Shown here: positions 16,907 through 26,757 of the stretch, piece by piece
Layout of the letters: each line of letters begins with the position of its first letter
Numbering within the stretch: the stretch's first letter is position 1
Assembly: GCF_007197575.1 (NCBI RefSeq)
Contig: NZ_CP041616.1
Coordinates: 2,790,001 to 2,854,000 of the forward strand
From: Ornithinimicrobium ciconiae
Lineage (GTDB): Bacteria > Actinomycetota > Actinomycetes > Actinomycetales > Dermatophilaceae
Direction: 5' to 3'
Length of the DNA: 64,000 bases
Made by a program: the position numbers and the translations under genes
Notes under the pieces: generated by a model
Told to the model about the DNA's origin: nothing
Databases searched by the model: none
The model's input: the letters and a program-made list of their open reading frames with translations, nothing else

Positions 16907-18661
16907 GTGCAGCCACTCCCGTTGACCCCAGAAAGTCGGCAGGCAGCCCTCTCCGCACTCGCCGCGAGCGCCACCGACGGACCGGTGATCGACGTGCTGG
17001 TCATCGGCGGTGGCGTGACTGGCGCGGGGACGGCCCTGGACGCCGCGACGCGGGGCCTGTCCACGGTGGTCGTTGAGGCACAGGACTGGGCGTCCGGCAC
17101 GTCGTCGCGGTCGACCAAGCTCGTGCATGGTGGTCTGCGTTATCTGCAGATGCTCGACTTCAAGCTGGTGCACGAGGCTCTGACCGAGCGAGGCCTGCTG
17201 CTGAGCAAGATCGCCCCTCACCTGGTCAAGCCGATGTCCTTCCTGATCCCGCTGGAGCACCGGATCTGGCAGCGTGCCTACTACGGCGCCGGGGTGACCC
17301 TGTATGACGTGCTGGCCAACATCATGCCGGGCCGCCGAGCCCTGCCGATCCACCAGCACGCCACGCGCAAGGGGCTGCAGGAGCAGTTCCCGGACCTCAA
17401 GCACGACACGGCGATCGGTGCCGTGAAGTATTGGGACGCCACGGTCGACGACGCACGCCTGGTGGCCACCCTGATCCGCACCGCCACCACCTACGGGGCC
17501 AAGGCAGCCACTCGCACCCAGGTCGTCAAGCTCACCAAGGACGAGCGGGGCCGGATCAACGGCGCCGTGCTGCGCGACCTGGAGTCCGGCACCGAGCTGA
17601 CCGCCCGGGCTCGTCATGTCATCAACGCGACCGGCGTGTGGACCGAGGACACCGAAGAGCTTGCCGACACGAGCGGAGGACTGCGGGTGCTGGCCTCCAA
17701 GGGGATCCACCTGACCATTCCGCGCGACCGGATCAAGGGCAGCTCGGGCCTGTTCGTCCAAACCGAGAAGTCGGTGCTCTTCTTCATCCCCTGGTCGCGC
17801 TACTGGATCCTGGGCACCACCGACACACCCTGGAAGCTGGACCCCCAGCACCCGGTGCCCACCGCCGCCGACATCGACTACGTGCTGGAGCACGCCAACG
17901 AGGTGCTGACCACCACGCTCACCCGCGACGACGTCATCGGGTCGTATGCCGGGCTGCGCCCCCTGCTCCAGCCCGGCACGAAGGAGGGGACGGACTCGGC
18001 CAAGGTGAGTCGAGAGCACACGGTAGCCAGCCCCGTGCCCGGCCTGACCATCATCGCCGGAGGCAAGCTCACGACATACCGGGTGATGGCCAAGGACGCC
18101 GTCGACTTCGCCCTCGGCGGCGAGGCCGTGCAGACCCCGAGCATCACCCACGAGATCCCACTCGTCGGCGCGGAGGGAGAGAAGGCCGTGCGCCGTCAGG
18201 CGGAGCACTGGCGCACCGAGTTCGGATGGTCGGCGATGATGGTGGATCACCTGCTGCACCGCTACGGTTCGCTGCTCACCGAGCTGGTGGAGCTGATCCG
18301 GCAGGACGACTCACTGGGCCGTCCGGTGGAGAGTGCGCCGGCATACCTGCGCGCCGAGATCGTCTATGCCGCCAGTCACGAGGGTGCCCTGCACCTCGAG
18401 GACATCATGTATCTGCGCACCCGCATCAACTATGAGTTCGCCGACCGCGGACTGGCCGCCGTCGAGGAGATCGCCGAGCTGGCGGGTGCGGTGCTGGGCT
18501 GGGACGAGGAGCGGCGCCACAAGGAGGTCGAGTCCTACCGTGCCCAGGCGGCCGCCGAGGAGCAGGCGGCCCAGGAGACGGACGACGAGTCGGCCGAGCG
18601 GGTCCGGAGCCAGGCACCAGATCTGACGCCGATGATCACCCTTGGCGCAGAAGGGAAATGA
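16907..18661 (+). CDS. glpD: Glycerol-3-phosphate dehydrogenase (FAD-dependent)
   Basis: 584 residues from GTG 16907, chosen for its AGGAG site and because upstream in-frame sequence is not family-like. The FAD-binding GxGxxG (VIGGGVTGAGTAL, about residues 30-42), the GlpD signature SSRSTKLVHGGLRYL, GVWTEDTEELA, and the second FAD block GSYAGLRPLL are present, plus a C-terminal helical domain and a charged tail. It oxidises sn-glycerol-3-phosphate to dihydroxyacetone phosphate at the membrane. It is first of the glpD-glpF-glpK cassette and divergent from the GNAT gene across 128 bp. Confidence 0.93.
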   Translation: MQPLPLTPESRQAALSALAASATDGPVIDVLVIGGGVTGAGTALDAATRGLSTVVVEAQDWASGTSSRSTKLVHGGLRYLQMLDFKLVHEALTERGLLLSKIAPHLVKPMSFLIPLEHRIWQRAYYGAGVTLYDVLANIMPGRRALPIHQHATRKGLQEQFPDLKHDTAIGAVKYWDATVDDARLVATLIRTATTYGAKAATRTQVVKLTKDERGRINGAVLRDLESGTELTARARHVINATGVWTEDTEELADTSGGLRVLASKGIHLTIPRDRIKGSSGLFVQTEKSVLFFIPWSRYWILGTTDTPWKLDPQHPVPTAADIDYVLEHANEVLTTTLTRDDVIGSYAGLRPLLQPGTKEGTDSAKVSREHTVASPVPGLTIIAGGKLTTYRVMAKDAVDFALGGEAVQTPSITHEIPLVGAEGEKAVRRQAEHWRTEFGWSAMMVDHLLHRYGSLLTELVELIRQDDSLGRPVESAPAYLRAEIVYAASHEGALHLEDIMYLRTRINYEFADRGLAAVEEIAELAGAVLGWDEERRHKEVESYRAQAAAEEQAAQETDDESAERVRSQAPDLTPMITLGAEGK

Positions 18662-18750
18662 CCGTCACAGCGTGCGCCTGATCCCCGTGATTGTCAGTTT
18701 CTGGCACGCTGCCTCCGACAGATCCACTCAACGACGATTGGAGTACCCGC

Positions 18751-19482
18751 ATGGGAGATATCTTTCTCTACGAGATCATGGGCACCGCCATGCTCACCCT
18801 GCTCGGTTGCGGCGTGGTCGCCAACGCGATCCTGCCTAAGACCAAGGGCAACGGCGGCGGCTGGCTGCTGATCAACTTCGGCTGGGGCCTTGCGGTCTTC
18901 GCCGGTGTCTATGTCGCCTTCAAGACCGGCGCCCACATCAACCCCGCGGTCACCCTCGGACTGGCGGCCAGCGGTGCCGAGTTCTATGACGGGGACGCCG
19001 CCAACATCGCGGTCAACTTCGGCAACACCATCGCCTATATCGTGGCGCAGATGATCGGTGCCTTCATCGGTGCCGTCATCATGTGGGTGGCCCACAAGCA
19101 GCACTTCGATGAGGACGCCGAGCCGGCCACCAAGCTGGCCGTCTTCTCGACCGGTGCCGAGATCCGCAACCCGCTGTGGAACACCCTCACCGAGGTCATC
19201 GGCACGTTCGTGCTGGTCTTCGTGATCCTCCAGTTCGCCAACGCGCCGTCCGGGCTCGGCCCGCTGGCCGTCGCCCTGCTGGTGGTCGGTATCGGTAACA
19301 GCCTCGGTGGCCCCACCGGGTACGCCATCAACCCCGCCCGAGACCTCGGACCCCGCATCGCGCACGCCGTGCTGCCCATCAGGGGCAAGGGTGGCAGCGA
19401 CTGGGGCTACTCCTGGATCCCGGTCGTCGGCCCCATCGGCGGTGCCGTCATCGCAGGTCTCCTGCACATGGCCATCACCTGA
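18751..19482 (+). CDS. glpF: Glycerol uptake facilitator (MIP/aquaglyceroporin)
   Basis: 243 residues from ATG 18751 (GGAG 8 nt upstream). Six membrane helices and both half-helix NPA motifs: HINPAVT in the first half and YAINPARDLGPR in the second, the Asp after NPAR being the glyceroporin-type residue. It allows glycerol to diffuse in, to be trapped by GlpK. The 89-bp gap from glpD and a strong hairpin just after its stop suggest that transcript levels of the three genes are adjusted separately. Confidence 0.92.
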   Translation: MGDIFLYEIMGTAMLTLLGCGVVANAILPKTKGNGGGWLLINFGWGLAVFAGVYVAFKTGAHINPAVTLGLAASGAEFYDGDAANIAVNFGNTIAYIVAQMIGAFIGAVIMWVAHKQHFDEDAEPATKLAVFSTGAEIRNPLWNTLTEVIGTFVLVFVILQFANAPSGLGPLAVALLVVGIGNSLGGPTGYAINPARDLGPRIAHAVLPIRGKGGSDWGYSWIPVVGPIGGAVIAGLLHMAIT

Positions 19483-19497
19483 TCCCCCTGCACCATC

Positions 19498-19534
19498 GTG
19501 CCGGGTGCTCACCGCCCGGGTGAGCGCCCGGCAC
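19498..19534 (+). terminator. Hairpin between glpF and glpK
   Basis: 16-nt arms (19498-19513 and 19519-19534) pair with a single mismatch around a 5-nt loop, 15 nt after the glpF stop. There is no T-tract, as is common for actinobacterial terminators. It may attenuate transcription into glpK or protect the 3' end of a glpDF message. Confidence 0.6.
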
Positions 19535-19613
19535 GCAGCATTTCCCGAGCAGCACGTTTCATCTCAACTGCACAGCCCATCCCGTACACAACGAAGTGAA
19601 GGAGCGCTCAGCA

Positions 19614-21164
19614 ATGGCTGACACAGAAACCTCTAACTACGTGCTCGCGATCGACCAGGGCACCACGAGCACCCGTGCCATCGTGTTCACCAAGTCCGGC
19701 GAGATCCACTCGGTGGGTCAGAAGGAGCACGAGCAGATCTTCCCGAAGGCGGGATGGGTCGAGCACAACCCGGCAGAGATCTGGGACAACACCCGCGAGG
19801 TCATCGGCCAGGCCCTCGGCAAGGGAGATGTTGCGAACACCGATCTGGCCGCGATCGGCATCACCAACCAGCGGGAGACCGCCGTGGTGTGGGACAAGAA
19901 CACCGGCGAGGCCGTCTACAACGCCATCGTGTGGCAGGACACCCGCACCGACAAGATCGTCGCTGAACTGGGCGGCGACGATGGCGCGGACAAATACAAG
20001 GCCGTCTGCGGTCTGCCGTTGGCGACCTACTTCTCCGGGCCCAAGGTGAAGTGGATTCTCGACAATGTCGAAGGCGCCCGCGACAAGGCCGAGGCCGGCG
20101 ACCTGCTGTTCGGCAACACCGACACCTGGACGCTGTGGAACCTCACCGGCGGAACCAACGGCGGCGTGCACGTCACCGACGTCACCAATGCCTCGCGCAC
20201 CATGCTGATGAACCTCAAGACGCTGTCCTGGGACGAGGGCATCGCCGCTGACATGGGCATCCCGCTGTCGATGCTGCCGGAGATCAAGTCCTCGTCCGAG
20301 GTCTATGGCGAGAGCGACAAGCTCGGCGTGCCGATCGCGGGCATCCTGGGTGACCAGCAGGCCGCCACCTTCGGCCAGGCGTGCTTTGAGAAGGGCATGT
20401 CCAAGAACACCTACGGCACGGGCAACTTCATGCTGCTCAACACCGGCACGGAGATCGTCCCCTCGGAGAACGGGCTGCTGACCACGGTCTGCTACAAGAT
20501 CGGTGAGCAGGACGCGGTCTATGCCCTGGAGGGTTCGATCGCGGTCACCGGTTCTCTGGTGCAGTGGCTGCGCGACAACCTGGGTCTGATCAAGGAGGCC
20601 CCGGAGGTCGAGGAGCTGGCCAAGCAGGTCGACGACAACGGTGGCTGCTATATCGTCCCCGCCTTCTCCGGCCTGTTCGCGCCCTACTGGAAGGACGACG
20701 CCCGCGGCGCGATCGTCGGCCTGACGCGCTATGTCAACAAGAACCACATCGCGCGGGCCTCCCTGGAGGCCACGGCCTTCCAGACCCGCGAGGTGCTGGA
20801 CGCGATGAACGCCGACTCCGGGGTCGACCTGGCCGAGCTGCGCGTGGACGGCGGCATGATCGCCAACGAGACCCTGATGCAGTTCCAGGCCGACATCCTC
20901 GGCGTCGACGTCGTCCGTCCGAAGGTCGCCGAGACCACGGCGCTCGGAGCCGCCTATGCCGCTGGCATCGCGGTCGGCTTCTGGAATGGCGAGCAGGACG
21001 TCATCGACAACTGGGCCGAGGGTGCCCGCTGGAGCCCGAAGATGGCCGACGCCGAGCGCGATCGCCTCTACCGCCAGTGGAAGAAGGCTGTCACCAAGAC
21101 GTTCGGCTGGGTGGACGAGGACGCCGAGGCCGCCGAAGAGGCTGTGGAGGAGGCTGAGGGCTAA
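19614..21164 (+). CDS. glpK: Glycerol kinase
   Basis: 516 residues from ATG 19614 (AAGGAG about 10 nt upstream; GTG 19596 would place the start upstream of that site). FGGY-kinase features: [61 protein letters not shown] and [10 protein letters not shown]. It phosphorylates glycerol to sn-glycerol-3-phosphate, the GlpD substrate, completing a glycerol-to-DHAP route with GlpF. The acidic C-terminal tail (about 15 residues rich in Glu/Ala) is a common actinobacterial extension. A long palindrome follows the stop. Confidence 0.95.
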   Translation: MADTETSNYVLAIDQGTTSTRAIVFTKSGEIHSVGQKEHEQIFPKAGWVEHNPAEIWDNTREVIGQALGKGDVANTDLAAIGITNQRETAVVWDKNTGEAVYNAIVWQDTRTDKIVAELGGDDGADKYKAVCGLPLATYFSGPKVKWILDNVEGARDKAEAGDLLFGNTDTWTLWNLTGGTNGGVHVTDVTNASRTMLMNLKTLSWDEGIAADMGIPLSMLPEIKSSSEVYGESDKLGVPIAGILGDQQAATFGQACFEKGMSKNTYGTGNFMLLNTGTEIVPSENGLLTTVCYKIGEQDAVYALEGSIAVTGSLVQWLRDNLGLIKEAPEVEELAKQVDDNGGCYIVPAFSGLFAPYWKDDARGAIVGLTRYVNKNHIARASLEATAFQTREVLDAMNADSGVDLAELRVDGGMIANETLMQFQADILGVDVVRPKVAETTALGAAYAAGIAVGFWNGEQDVIDNWAEGARWSPKMADAERDRLYRQWKKAVTKTFGWVDEDAEAAEEAVEEAEG

Positions 21165-21198
21165 ACCACTCTGGGGAAGATCGGACCGCCCCATGCGG

Positions 21199-21250
21199 AT
21201 TGTGAGGGAGGTTCGGACCGCCTTCCGGCGGACCGAACCTCCCTCACAAT
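21199..21250. terminator. 52-bp palindrome between convergent glpK and the uridine kinase-like gene
   Basis: 24-nt arms (21199-21222 and 21227-21250) complementary except one position, with a 4-nt loop TTCC; the arms contain TGTGAGGGAGGTTCGGACC. Located 34 bp after the glpK stop and 47 bp before the convergent gene's stop, it fits a bidirectional terminator. Degenerate pieces of the arm (GGACCGAAC..CCCACAATGG) recur at 21181-21190 and 21261-21298, so a repeat family may have expanded here. Confidence 0.7.
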
Positions 21251-21297
21251 GTTCTCCAGCCGGACCGAACGTCCCCCACAATGGTCCCCCACAATGG

Positions 21298-22002
21298 TTA
21301 GGGCAACTCCAGCCACTGTGGTTCCTCGGGGTCCGGCTCGATCAGGGCGGGCCGCTGCAGGTCGGTGTTGTCCAGGATCCAGGTGGGCGGGCGCAGGCGG
21401 GCCTGCTGCAGATAGAGCTGCTGACCGCCGACATAGCGCGCGTTGGTCTCGTGTGCTGGATCCTCTGCCCCGGCACGGCCGGGGAAGCGGGCATTCCCGC
21501 GCGGCACTGAGACTGCCAGCGGCACCCACACCATGAGCGTGGCGTCCCACTCGGTAGCCAGCTCAGGTCGCCGCAGGAAGATCCCGTCGACGAGCAGGAG
21601 GGCATCGTCAGAGGCCGTCACCGGGGCTGGTGTGAGCGCCTGGTCGGTGCCGACGTCATGCACGGCCGGCACATAGTCCTTGCCGGCCCGGAAGGGCCGC
21701 AGCACACCGGTCCGGAAGGCCTCGTAGTCGTAGGAGTCCTGATAGAAGCTCTCCGGACCGCTCCCCCGCGCCTGCCGGACCGCCCGGGGGTGGTGGAAGC
21801 CGTCGATGGAGACACTGTGGACCTCACGGCCGGCAACATGCGGGGCGAGGGCCACCAGCTCGCGCGCCAGGCGGGTCTTGCCGGCGCCGTCCACACCGTC
21901 GATCGCCACGACAGCCCGCTGCCCCGGCGCGACGGCGAGCATCATCGACAGCAGGTCCACCAGGACCAGTTGTCGGACAGGCAGGAACCCGGGGCCGGTC
22001 AT
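21298..22002 (-). CDS. Uridine kinase-like P-loop nucleoside kinase
   Basis: 234 residues with Walker A DGVDGAGKTRLA near residue 38, the kinase pattern SIDGFHHPRAVR, FYQDSYDYEAF, LLLVDGIFLRRPEL and a C-terminal NARYVGGQQLY. These are shared by the uridine kinase/phosphoribulokinase superfamily. It likely phosphorylates a nucleoside or related metabolite; actinobacterial members of this type are not well characterised. It lies upstream of ispG on the minus strand (34-bp gap between ispG stop and its start), in the backbone direction. Confidence 0.75.
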   Translation of the reverse strand: MTGPGFLPVRQLVLVDLLSMMLAVAPGQRAVVAIDGVDGAGKTRLARELVALAPHVAGREVHSVSIDGFHHPRAVRQARGSGPESFYQDSYDYEAFRTGVLRPFRAGKDYVPAVHDVGTDQALTPAPVTASDDALLLVDGIFLRRPELATEWDATLMVWVPLAVSVPRGNARFPGRAGAEDPAHETNARYVGGQQLYLQQARLRPPTWILDNTDLQRPALIEPDPEEPQWLELP

Positions 22003-22036
22003 GCGGAGACGTATGCCGTGTGCTCGGGTGGGCAGG

Positions 22037-23206
22037 TCAGCCGACGGTGACCGAGGGGGATCCGGTTGATCCCTCGACAGGTTCGCCCATCTCCTCGGCG
22101 ATGCGCATGGCCTCCTCGATCAGGGTCTCCACGATCTGGCTCTCGGGCACGGTCTTGATGACCTCGCCCTTGACGAAGATCTGGCCCTTGCCATTGCCGG
22201 AGGCGACGCCGAGATCGGCCTCGCGGGCCTCGCCGGGTCCGTTGACGACGCAGCCCATGACGGCCACGCGCAGCGGCACCTCCAGACCCTCGAGACCGGC
22301 GGTGACCTCGTCGGCCAGCGTGTAGACGTCGACCTGGGCACGACCGCAGGAGGGGCAGGAGACGATCTCCAACTTGCGGGGCCGCAGGTTGAGGCTCTGC
22401 AGGATCTGGTTGCCGACCTTGACCTCCTCGACGGGAGGCGCTGAGAGGGAGACGCGGATCGTGTCGCCGATGCCCTGGGACAGCAGTGCCCCGAAGGCCG
22501 TCGCGGACTTGATGGTGCCCTGGAAAGCCGGTCCGGCCTCCGTCACCCCGAGGTGCAGCGGCCAGTCGCCACGCTCGGAGAGCAGTTCATAGGCGCGCAC
22601 CATGACCACCGGGTCGTTGTGCTTGACGGAGATCTTGAAGTCGTGGAAGTCGTGCTCCTCAAACAGGGAGGCCTCCCAGACGGCCGACTCCACCAGCGCC
22701 TCCGGAGTCGCCTTGCCGTACTTCTCCATCACCCGCTTGTCCAACGAGCCGGCGTTGACGCCGATGCGGATCGAGACGCCCGCGTCCTTGGCGGCGCGCG
22801 CGATCTCCTTGACCTGGTCGTCGAACTTGCGGATGTTGCCAGGGTTGACCCGCACCGCAGCGCAGCCGGCGTCGATCGCGGCGAAGACATACTTCGGCTG
22901 GAAGTGGATGTCGGCGATGACCGGGATCTGCGACTTCCTGGCGATGGCGGGCAACGCCTCCGCGTCGTCCTGGCTGGGGCAGGCGACCCGCACGATGTCA
23001 CACCCGGTGGCGGTCAACTCCGCGATCTGCTGCAGCGTCGCGTTGATGTCCGTGGTGGGGGTGGTGGTCATGGACTGCACCGAGATGGGTGCGTCCCCGC
23101 CGACCTCGACCTTGCCGACCCTGATCTTGCGGGTCGTGCGCCGGGGGGCGAGAACCGGGGGCGGGGCGGCGGGCATGCCGAGGGAGATGGGGGTGCCAGC
23201 AGTCAT
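22037..23206 (-). CDS. ispG: 4-hydroxy-3-methylbut-2-en-1-yl diphosphate synthase (MEP pathway)
   Basis: 389 residues from ATG 23206 (AAGGAG 11 nt upstream). GcpE signature: [49 protein letters not shown], and the [4Fe-4S] cysteines in SCPSCGRAQ and CVVNGPGEA. It converts MEcPP to HMBPP using ferredoxin/flavodoxin electrons. It lies downstream of rip1 and dxr, the latter encoding the pathway's second enzyme; the three are the conserved actinobacterial isoprenoid cluster. Confidence 0.95.
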   Translation of the reverse strand: MTAGTPISLGMPAAPPPVLAPRRTTRKIRVGKVEVGGDAPISVQSMTTTPTTDINATLQQIAELTATGCDIVRVACPSQDDAEALPAIARKSQIPVIADIHFQPKYVFAAIDAGCAAVRVNPGNIRKFDDQVKEIARAAKDAGVSIRIGVNAGSLDKRVMEKYGKATPEALVESAVWEASLFEEHDFHDFKISVKHNDPVVMVRAYELLSERGDWPLHLGVTEAGPAFQGTIKSATAFGALLSQGIGDTIRVSLSAPPVEEVKVGNQILQSLNLRPRKLEIVSCPSCGRAQVDVYTLADEVTAGLEGLEVPLRVAVMGCVVNGPGEAREADLGVASGNGKGQIFVKGEVIKTVPESQIVETLIEEAMRIAEEMGEPVEGSTGSPSVTVG

Positions 23207-23241
23207 GGATTCAGTATCTCCTTGATCGTCCGGGGGACGGG

Positions 23242-24567
23242 TCATCCGGCGAGCCGGATGGGGTTGACGAGGTCGGCATAGACCAGCAGCAGGGTCATGC
23301 CGATCAGGGCGATGGCCACGGTGTAGGCGACCGGGAGGGCCTTGGCGATGTCGACCGGCAACGGCTCCGGCAGTCCGCGCAGCCGGGCCCACGTCTTCTT
23401 CACACCCTCCCAGAGGGCGCCAGCGATGTGGCCGCCGTCCAGCGGCAGCAGGGGCACCATGTTGAAGACGAAGAGCGCGATGTTGAGGGAGGCCAGCAGC
23501 GACAAAAGCATGACCGCCTTGCCCTCGAACGACTCGGTCAGCGCCCCGAGCGAGCCGTCGGTCACCTCGCCGGCGACACGCCCCACGCCCACGACCGACA
23601 TGGGCCCCTCGAGGTCGCGGTCCTGACCCCCGAAGGCGGCCTGATAGACACCGACCAGCTTCTCGGGGAGCTTGAGGAAGATCCGGGCGGTGTCGACGAC
23701 CGCACCACCGACAAAGGCTGGAGCCTCGGCGATCGGCTGCGCGACATACTCGATGGAGCCGCTGGCCCCGAAGAAGCGACGCGGCTCCAGGACCGGCTCC
23801 CCCGCCGCATCCAGCTGGAGGGTGCCGTCCGCGTTGTAGACCGGCCGGTCGCGCTCGACCAGGGTCGCCTGGAGGTCCAGGGAGTCTCCCGCGCGGTCGA
23901 CGGTGAAGACAGCCTGCTCGGGAGCGTTCTGGATCTGGTAGGTCGCCTCGCTCCAGGAGCCGACCGCCACGCCGTTGACGTGGGTGATGACATCGCCGAC
24001 CTGCAGTCCCGCCGACACGGCCGGGGACGCGGGCTCACCCGTGCAGTCGGTCGCGGTCACCTCGGTGGGCGCACACTCGCTGACCGCTGAGATCTTGGCG
24101 GTGCTGGCCGGCAGACCGGCGATGACGAGGATGCCGGTGAGCAGCACCGCGGCGATGGCCAGGTTCATCAGCGGGCCACCGAACATCACGACGATGCGCT
24201 TCCAGACCGGCAACCTGTAGAACACCCGGTCCTCGTCGCCGGGACCGATCTCCTCCATGGACTCGGCCCGGGCCTGGTCCGCCATCTGGCTCCACCGACC
24301 GGTGGAGGAGGCCCGCAGTCGGCCCTGGTCCTGCGGCCGGGGAGGGAACATGCCGATCATCCGGACATATCCGCCCAGCGGGATGGCCTTGACGCCGTAT
24401 TCGGTCTCCCCCCTGCGACGGGACCAGATCGTCGGGCCGAAGCCGACCATGTACTGGGTGACCTTGACACCAAACTTCTTGGCGGGCACCAGGTGCCCGA
24501 TCTCGTGCAGCGCGATGGAGAGCGCGACACCGAACACCATGAGCAGCACCCCGAGCAGGTACATCAT
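23242..24567 (-). CDS. Site-2 RIP metalloprotease (RseP/Rip1 family)
   Basis: 441 residues from ATG 24567, whose codon overlaps the dxr stop (ATGA). Zinc-binding HEIGH in [16 protein letters not shown] near the N-terminus, [10 protein letters not shown], a central PDZ domain ([14 protein letters not shown]) and the C-terminal [13 protein letters not shown] (third zinc ligand Asp), with four membrane helices. The family cleaves anti-sigma factors or other membrane proteins within the bilayer; Mycobacterium Rip1, encoded at the equivalent position, is the nearest named relative I know. The substrate here is unknown. Confidence 0.92.
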   Translation of the reverse strand: MMYLLGVLLMVFGVALSIALHEIGHLVPAKKFGVKVTQYMVGFGPTIWSRRRGETEYGVKAIPLGGYVRMIGMFPPRPQDQGRLRASSTGRWSQMADQARAESMEEIGPGDEDRVFYRLPVWKRIVVMFGGPLMNLAIAAVLLTGILVIAGLPASTAKISAVSECAPTEVTATDCTGEPASPAVSAGLQVGDVITHVNGVAVGSWSEATYQIQNAPEQAVFTVDRAGDSLDLQATLVERDRPVYNADGTLQLDAAGEPVLEPRRFFGASGSIEYVAQPIAEAPAFVGGAVVDTARIFLKLPEKLVGVYQAAFGGQDRDLEGPMSVVGVGRVAGEVTDGSLGALTESFEGKAVMLLSLLASLNIALFVFNMVPLLPLDGGHIAGALWEGVKKTWARLRGLPEPLPVDIAKALPVAYTVAIALIGMTLLLVYADLVNPIRLAG

Positions 24568-25844
24568 GCGTGGCTCTCCTCCTGGGGCGACATCCCGATC
24601 ATCGTGCGTGCACGCTCGCGGGCCCACTGGTCCGCGGCCAACACGTCATCAACCGACAACACTGGGGAATCGTTCCCCTGCGCCCCCGATTCTACGCTCG
24701 CTGAGCGTGCGGAATGGTCTCCGGCGCCCGCGCCGACCGCAGGCCCCTCCCCCGCCTCGTGGGCCGCGACGACGCGGGCCACGGTGTCGACGATGTCGAG
24801 GAAGCCGATCGCACCGTCGTGGAAGGCGTCGACACAGATCTCGTTGGCGGCGTTGTAGACGGCCGGGTGCGTGCCTCCGGCGGTCCCCACCCGCCGGGCC
24901 AGCTGCACTGCGGGGAAGACGTCGTCGTCGAGCGGGTGGAACTCCCAGGTCATGGGCGTGCCCCAGTCGCACGGCTCGTCGACGTCGGCGAGCCGGTCGG
25001 GCCAGAACAGGCCCAGGGCGATCGGCACGAGCATGCGGGGCGGGCCGGCCTGCGCGATCGTGGAGCCGTCGTGGAACTCGACCATGGAGTGGATCTGCTG
25101 CTGGGGGTGGACGACGACATCGATCCGCTCAAAGGGTATGCCGAAGAGCAGGTGAGCCTCGATGACCTCCAGTCCCTTGTTCACCAGGGTGGCCGAGTTG
25201 GTGGTCACCACCCGACCCATGGCGAAGTTGGGGTGCTTGAGCGCCTGCCCCGGGGTGACGGCGGCCAGGTCCTCGCGGGGCCGGCCACGAAACGGTCCGC
25301 CGCTGGCGGTGAGCACCAGGCGCCGGACCTCCTCGGCACGGCCCGAGCGCAGAGACTGAGCGATCGCGCTGTGCTCGGAGTCGACCGGCACGATCTGTCC
25401 GGGGGCGGCCGCGGCCGTGACGACCGGCCCGCCCACGATCAACGACTCCTTGTTGGCCAGGGCGAGGGTGCTGCCCGCCGCCAGTGCGGCCAGGGTGGGA
25501 CGCAGCCCGATGCTGCCCGTGATGCCGTTGAGCACCACGTCAGCGCCGTTGCCGGCGACCTGCACGACGCCCTCCTCCCCGACGAGGATGTCGGGGCGGC
25601 GTGCACCCGGAGCCGCCGACCCGATCAGCGCGCGGTGCAGGGGGTCCACGGCGTCCTCGCGCGCGACGGCGACCTGCTGGACCTGCAGCGCGAGCGCCTG
25701 CCGAGCGAGAGCTGACGGGTCGCTCCCGGCAGCGCTGATCGCCCGGACCGTGAACCGGTCGGGGTTGGCCAGGATGATCTGCTCGGCCTGGGTGCCGATC
25801 GATCCGGTGGAGCCCAGCAAGGTCACGGTGCGCGGTGCGGTCAC
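24564..25844 (-). CDS. dxr: 1-deoxy-D-xylulose 5-phosphate reductoisomerase (MEP pathway)
   Basis: 426 residues from GTG 25844. NADPH-binding LLGSTGSIGTQA, ALANKESLIVGG, metal/substrate residues in PVDSEHSAIAQSL, ASGGPFRGRPRE, NSATLVNKGLEVIEAHLLF and HPQQQIHSMVEF. It converts DXP to MEP. A purine-rich GGGGAG directly abuts the GTG, so a start at GTG 25826 (TLLGSTG) cannot be excluded. The last 50 or so residues (after GFLDIVDTVARVVA) form a Gly/Ala/Ser-rich extension. Co-translated with the RIP protease gene. Confidence 0.93.
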   Translation of the reverse strand: MTAPRTVTLLGSTGSIGTQAEQIILANPDRFTVRAISAAGSDPSALARQALALQVQQVAVAREDAVDPLHRALIGSAAPGARRPDILVGEEGVVQVAGNGADVVLNGITGSIGLRPTLAALAAGSTLALANKESLIVGGPVVTAAAAPGQIVPVDSEHSAIAQSLRSGRAEEVRRLVLTASGGPFRGRPREDLAAVTPGQALKHPNFAMGRVVTTNSATLVNKGLEVIEAHLLFGIPFERIDVVVHPQQQIHSMVEFHDGSTIAQAGPPRMLVPIALGLFWPDRLADVDEPCDWGTPMTWEFHPLDDDVFPAVQLARRVGTAGGTHPAVYNAANEICVDAFHDGAIGFLDIVDTVARVVAAHEAGEGPAVGAGAGDHSARSASVESGAQGNDSPVLSVDDVLAADQWARERARTMIGMSPQEESHA

Positions 25845-25941
25845 CTCCCCATTGTGGCCCGGGATCACCGTGGTCGCGGACGCGCGGGTCTGCTGAGGCG
25901 CTGACCGTTGCTGATGAGCAGTGGCCTCACTCGGCCGTCTC

Positions 25942-26757
25942 CTACGAACCGCCGAGCGCGCTGCGCACCAGGTCAGCGATCGCGGCATCGGGATCCACTG
26001 GGTGATAGACGATCGAGTCGGCTGACCGGAAGCACCCGCCGGGCCCTAGCGCCAGCATCTGGCTCACCGGCTCCGGCCCACTCAGGACGGCTGCCTCGAC
26101 GAGCACCGTGGGGTGCCCCAGGGACGTGAGCAGGTCGGCCACCGCTGTGTCCCCCGTGCTCGCCAGTCGGCGGGGCTTCCCCGTGCCCGGCACGGCCTCC
26201 GGCGGTCGGATGAAGTCCGAGACGGCATCGTCAAAACGATCGGGAAGCACGGTGAGCAGGCTGTGCATGCCGTCAGTGGTGACGTCCTCGATGACTGCGA
26301 TCTGCGGGTGCAGGTGCAGATAGCGCGTCGCCGTCGTGGACTCCGTCTCGTCTGCTCGACCGGCAGGCACCTCCTCGACCCGTGGCCCCAGCACCCGCTG
26401 GAGGCCGAGGACCGCCGTGGCCAGCGCCCGCAGGGACAGGGTCAGGCCCAGCGGCTCGGCGGCTTCCCACCCGACACCGTCAGCCGACCCGGCTGCCTCT
26501 GCCCCAAGAATGCTCGTGGCACGCGGGAGCGGGCTGACGAGACCGCGGGCCATCAGGGCGCGCAGTGCGACGGTGCGCACCAGCTCGGCCCCCTCGGTGG
26601 TGTCGGGCAGCCGCAGGCGTGGCGGCACGACCCCCAGGTCGTCGTCGGTGAGCACCAGCAACTCCTCCTCGGTCAGAGTCAGGACCGGCAGCAGGGGCGG
26701 TGCCTCCGCAGCGGTCTGCCCGGCATCCGCGCCTCCCCTGCCTCGCTCGCCCGCCAT
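25942..26757 (-). CDS. Unrecognised protein of a WXG100-like operon (possible remote EspG-like chaperone)
   Basis: 271 residues, acidic, without signal peptide or membrane segment. The N-terminal block (LTLTEEELLVLTDDDLGVVP, then RLRLPD and a helical RTVALRALMARGLV) and its position after two WXG100-like genes recall EspG-type ESX chaperones, but I see no diagnostic motif and the resemblance is weak. The C-terminal half looks like an alpha/beta region (RYLHLHPQIAVIEDV, DRFDDAVSDFI). Start and upstream stop share one base (TGATG), so it must be co-translated with the preceding gene. Function unknown. Confidence 0.7.
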   Translation of the reverse strand: MAGERGRGGADAGQTAAEAPPLLPVLTLTEEELLVLTDDDLGVVPPRLRLPDTTEGAELVRTVALRALMARGLVSPLPRATSILGAEAAGSADGVGWEAAEPLGLTLSLRALATAVLGLQRVLGPRVEEVPAGRADETESTTATRYLHLHPQIAVIEDVTTDGMHSLLTVLPDRFDDAVSDFIRPPEAVPGTGKPRRLASTGDTAVADLLTSLGHPTVLVEAAVLSGPEPVSQMLALGPGGCFRSADSIVYHPVDPDAAIADLVRSALGGS

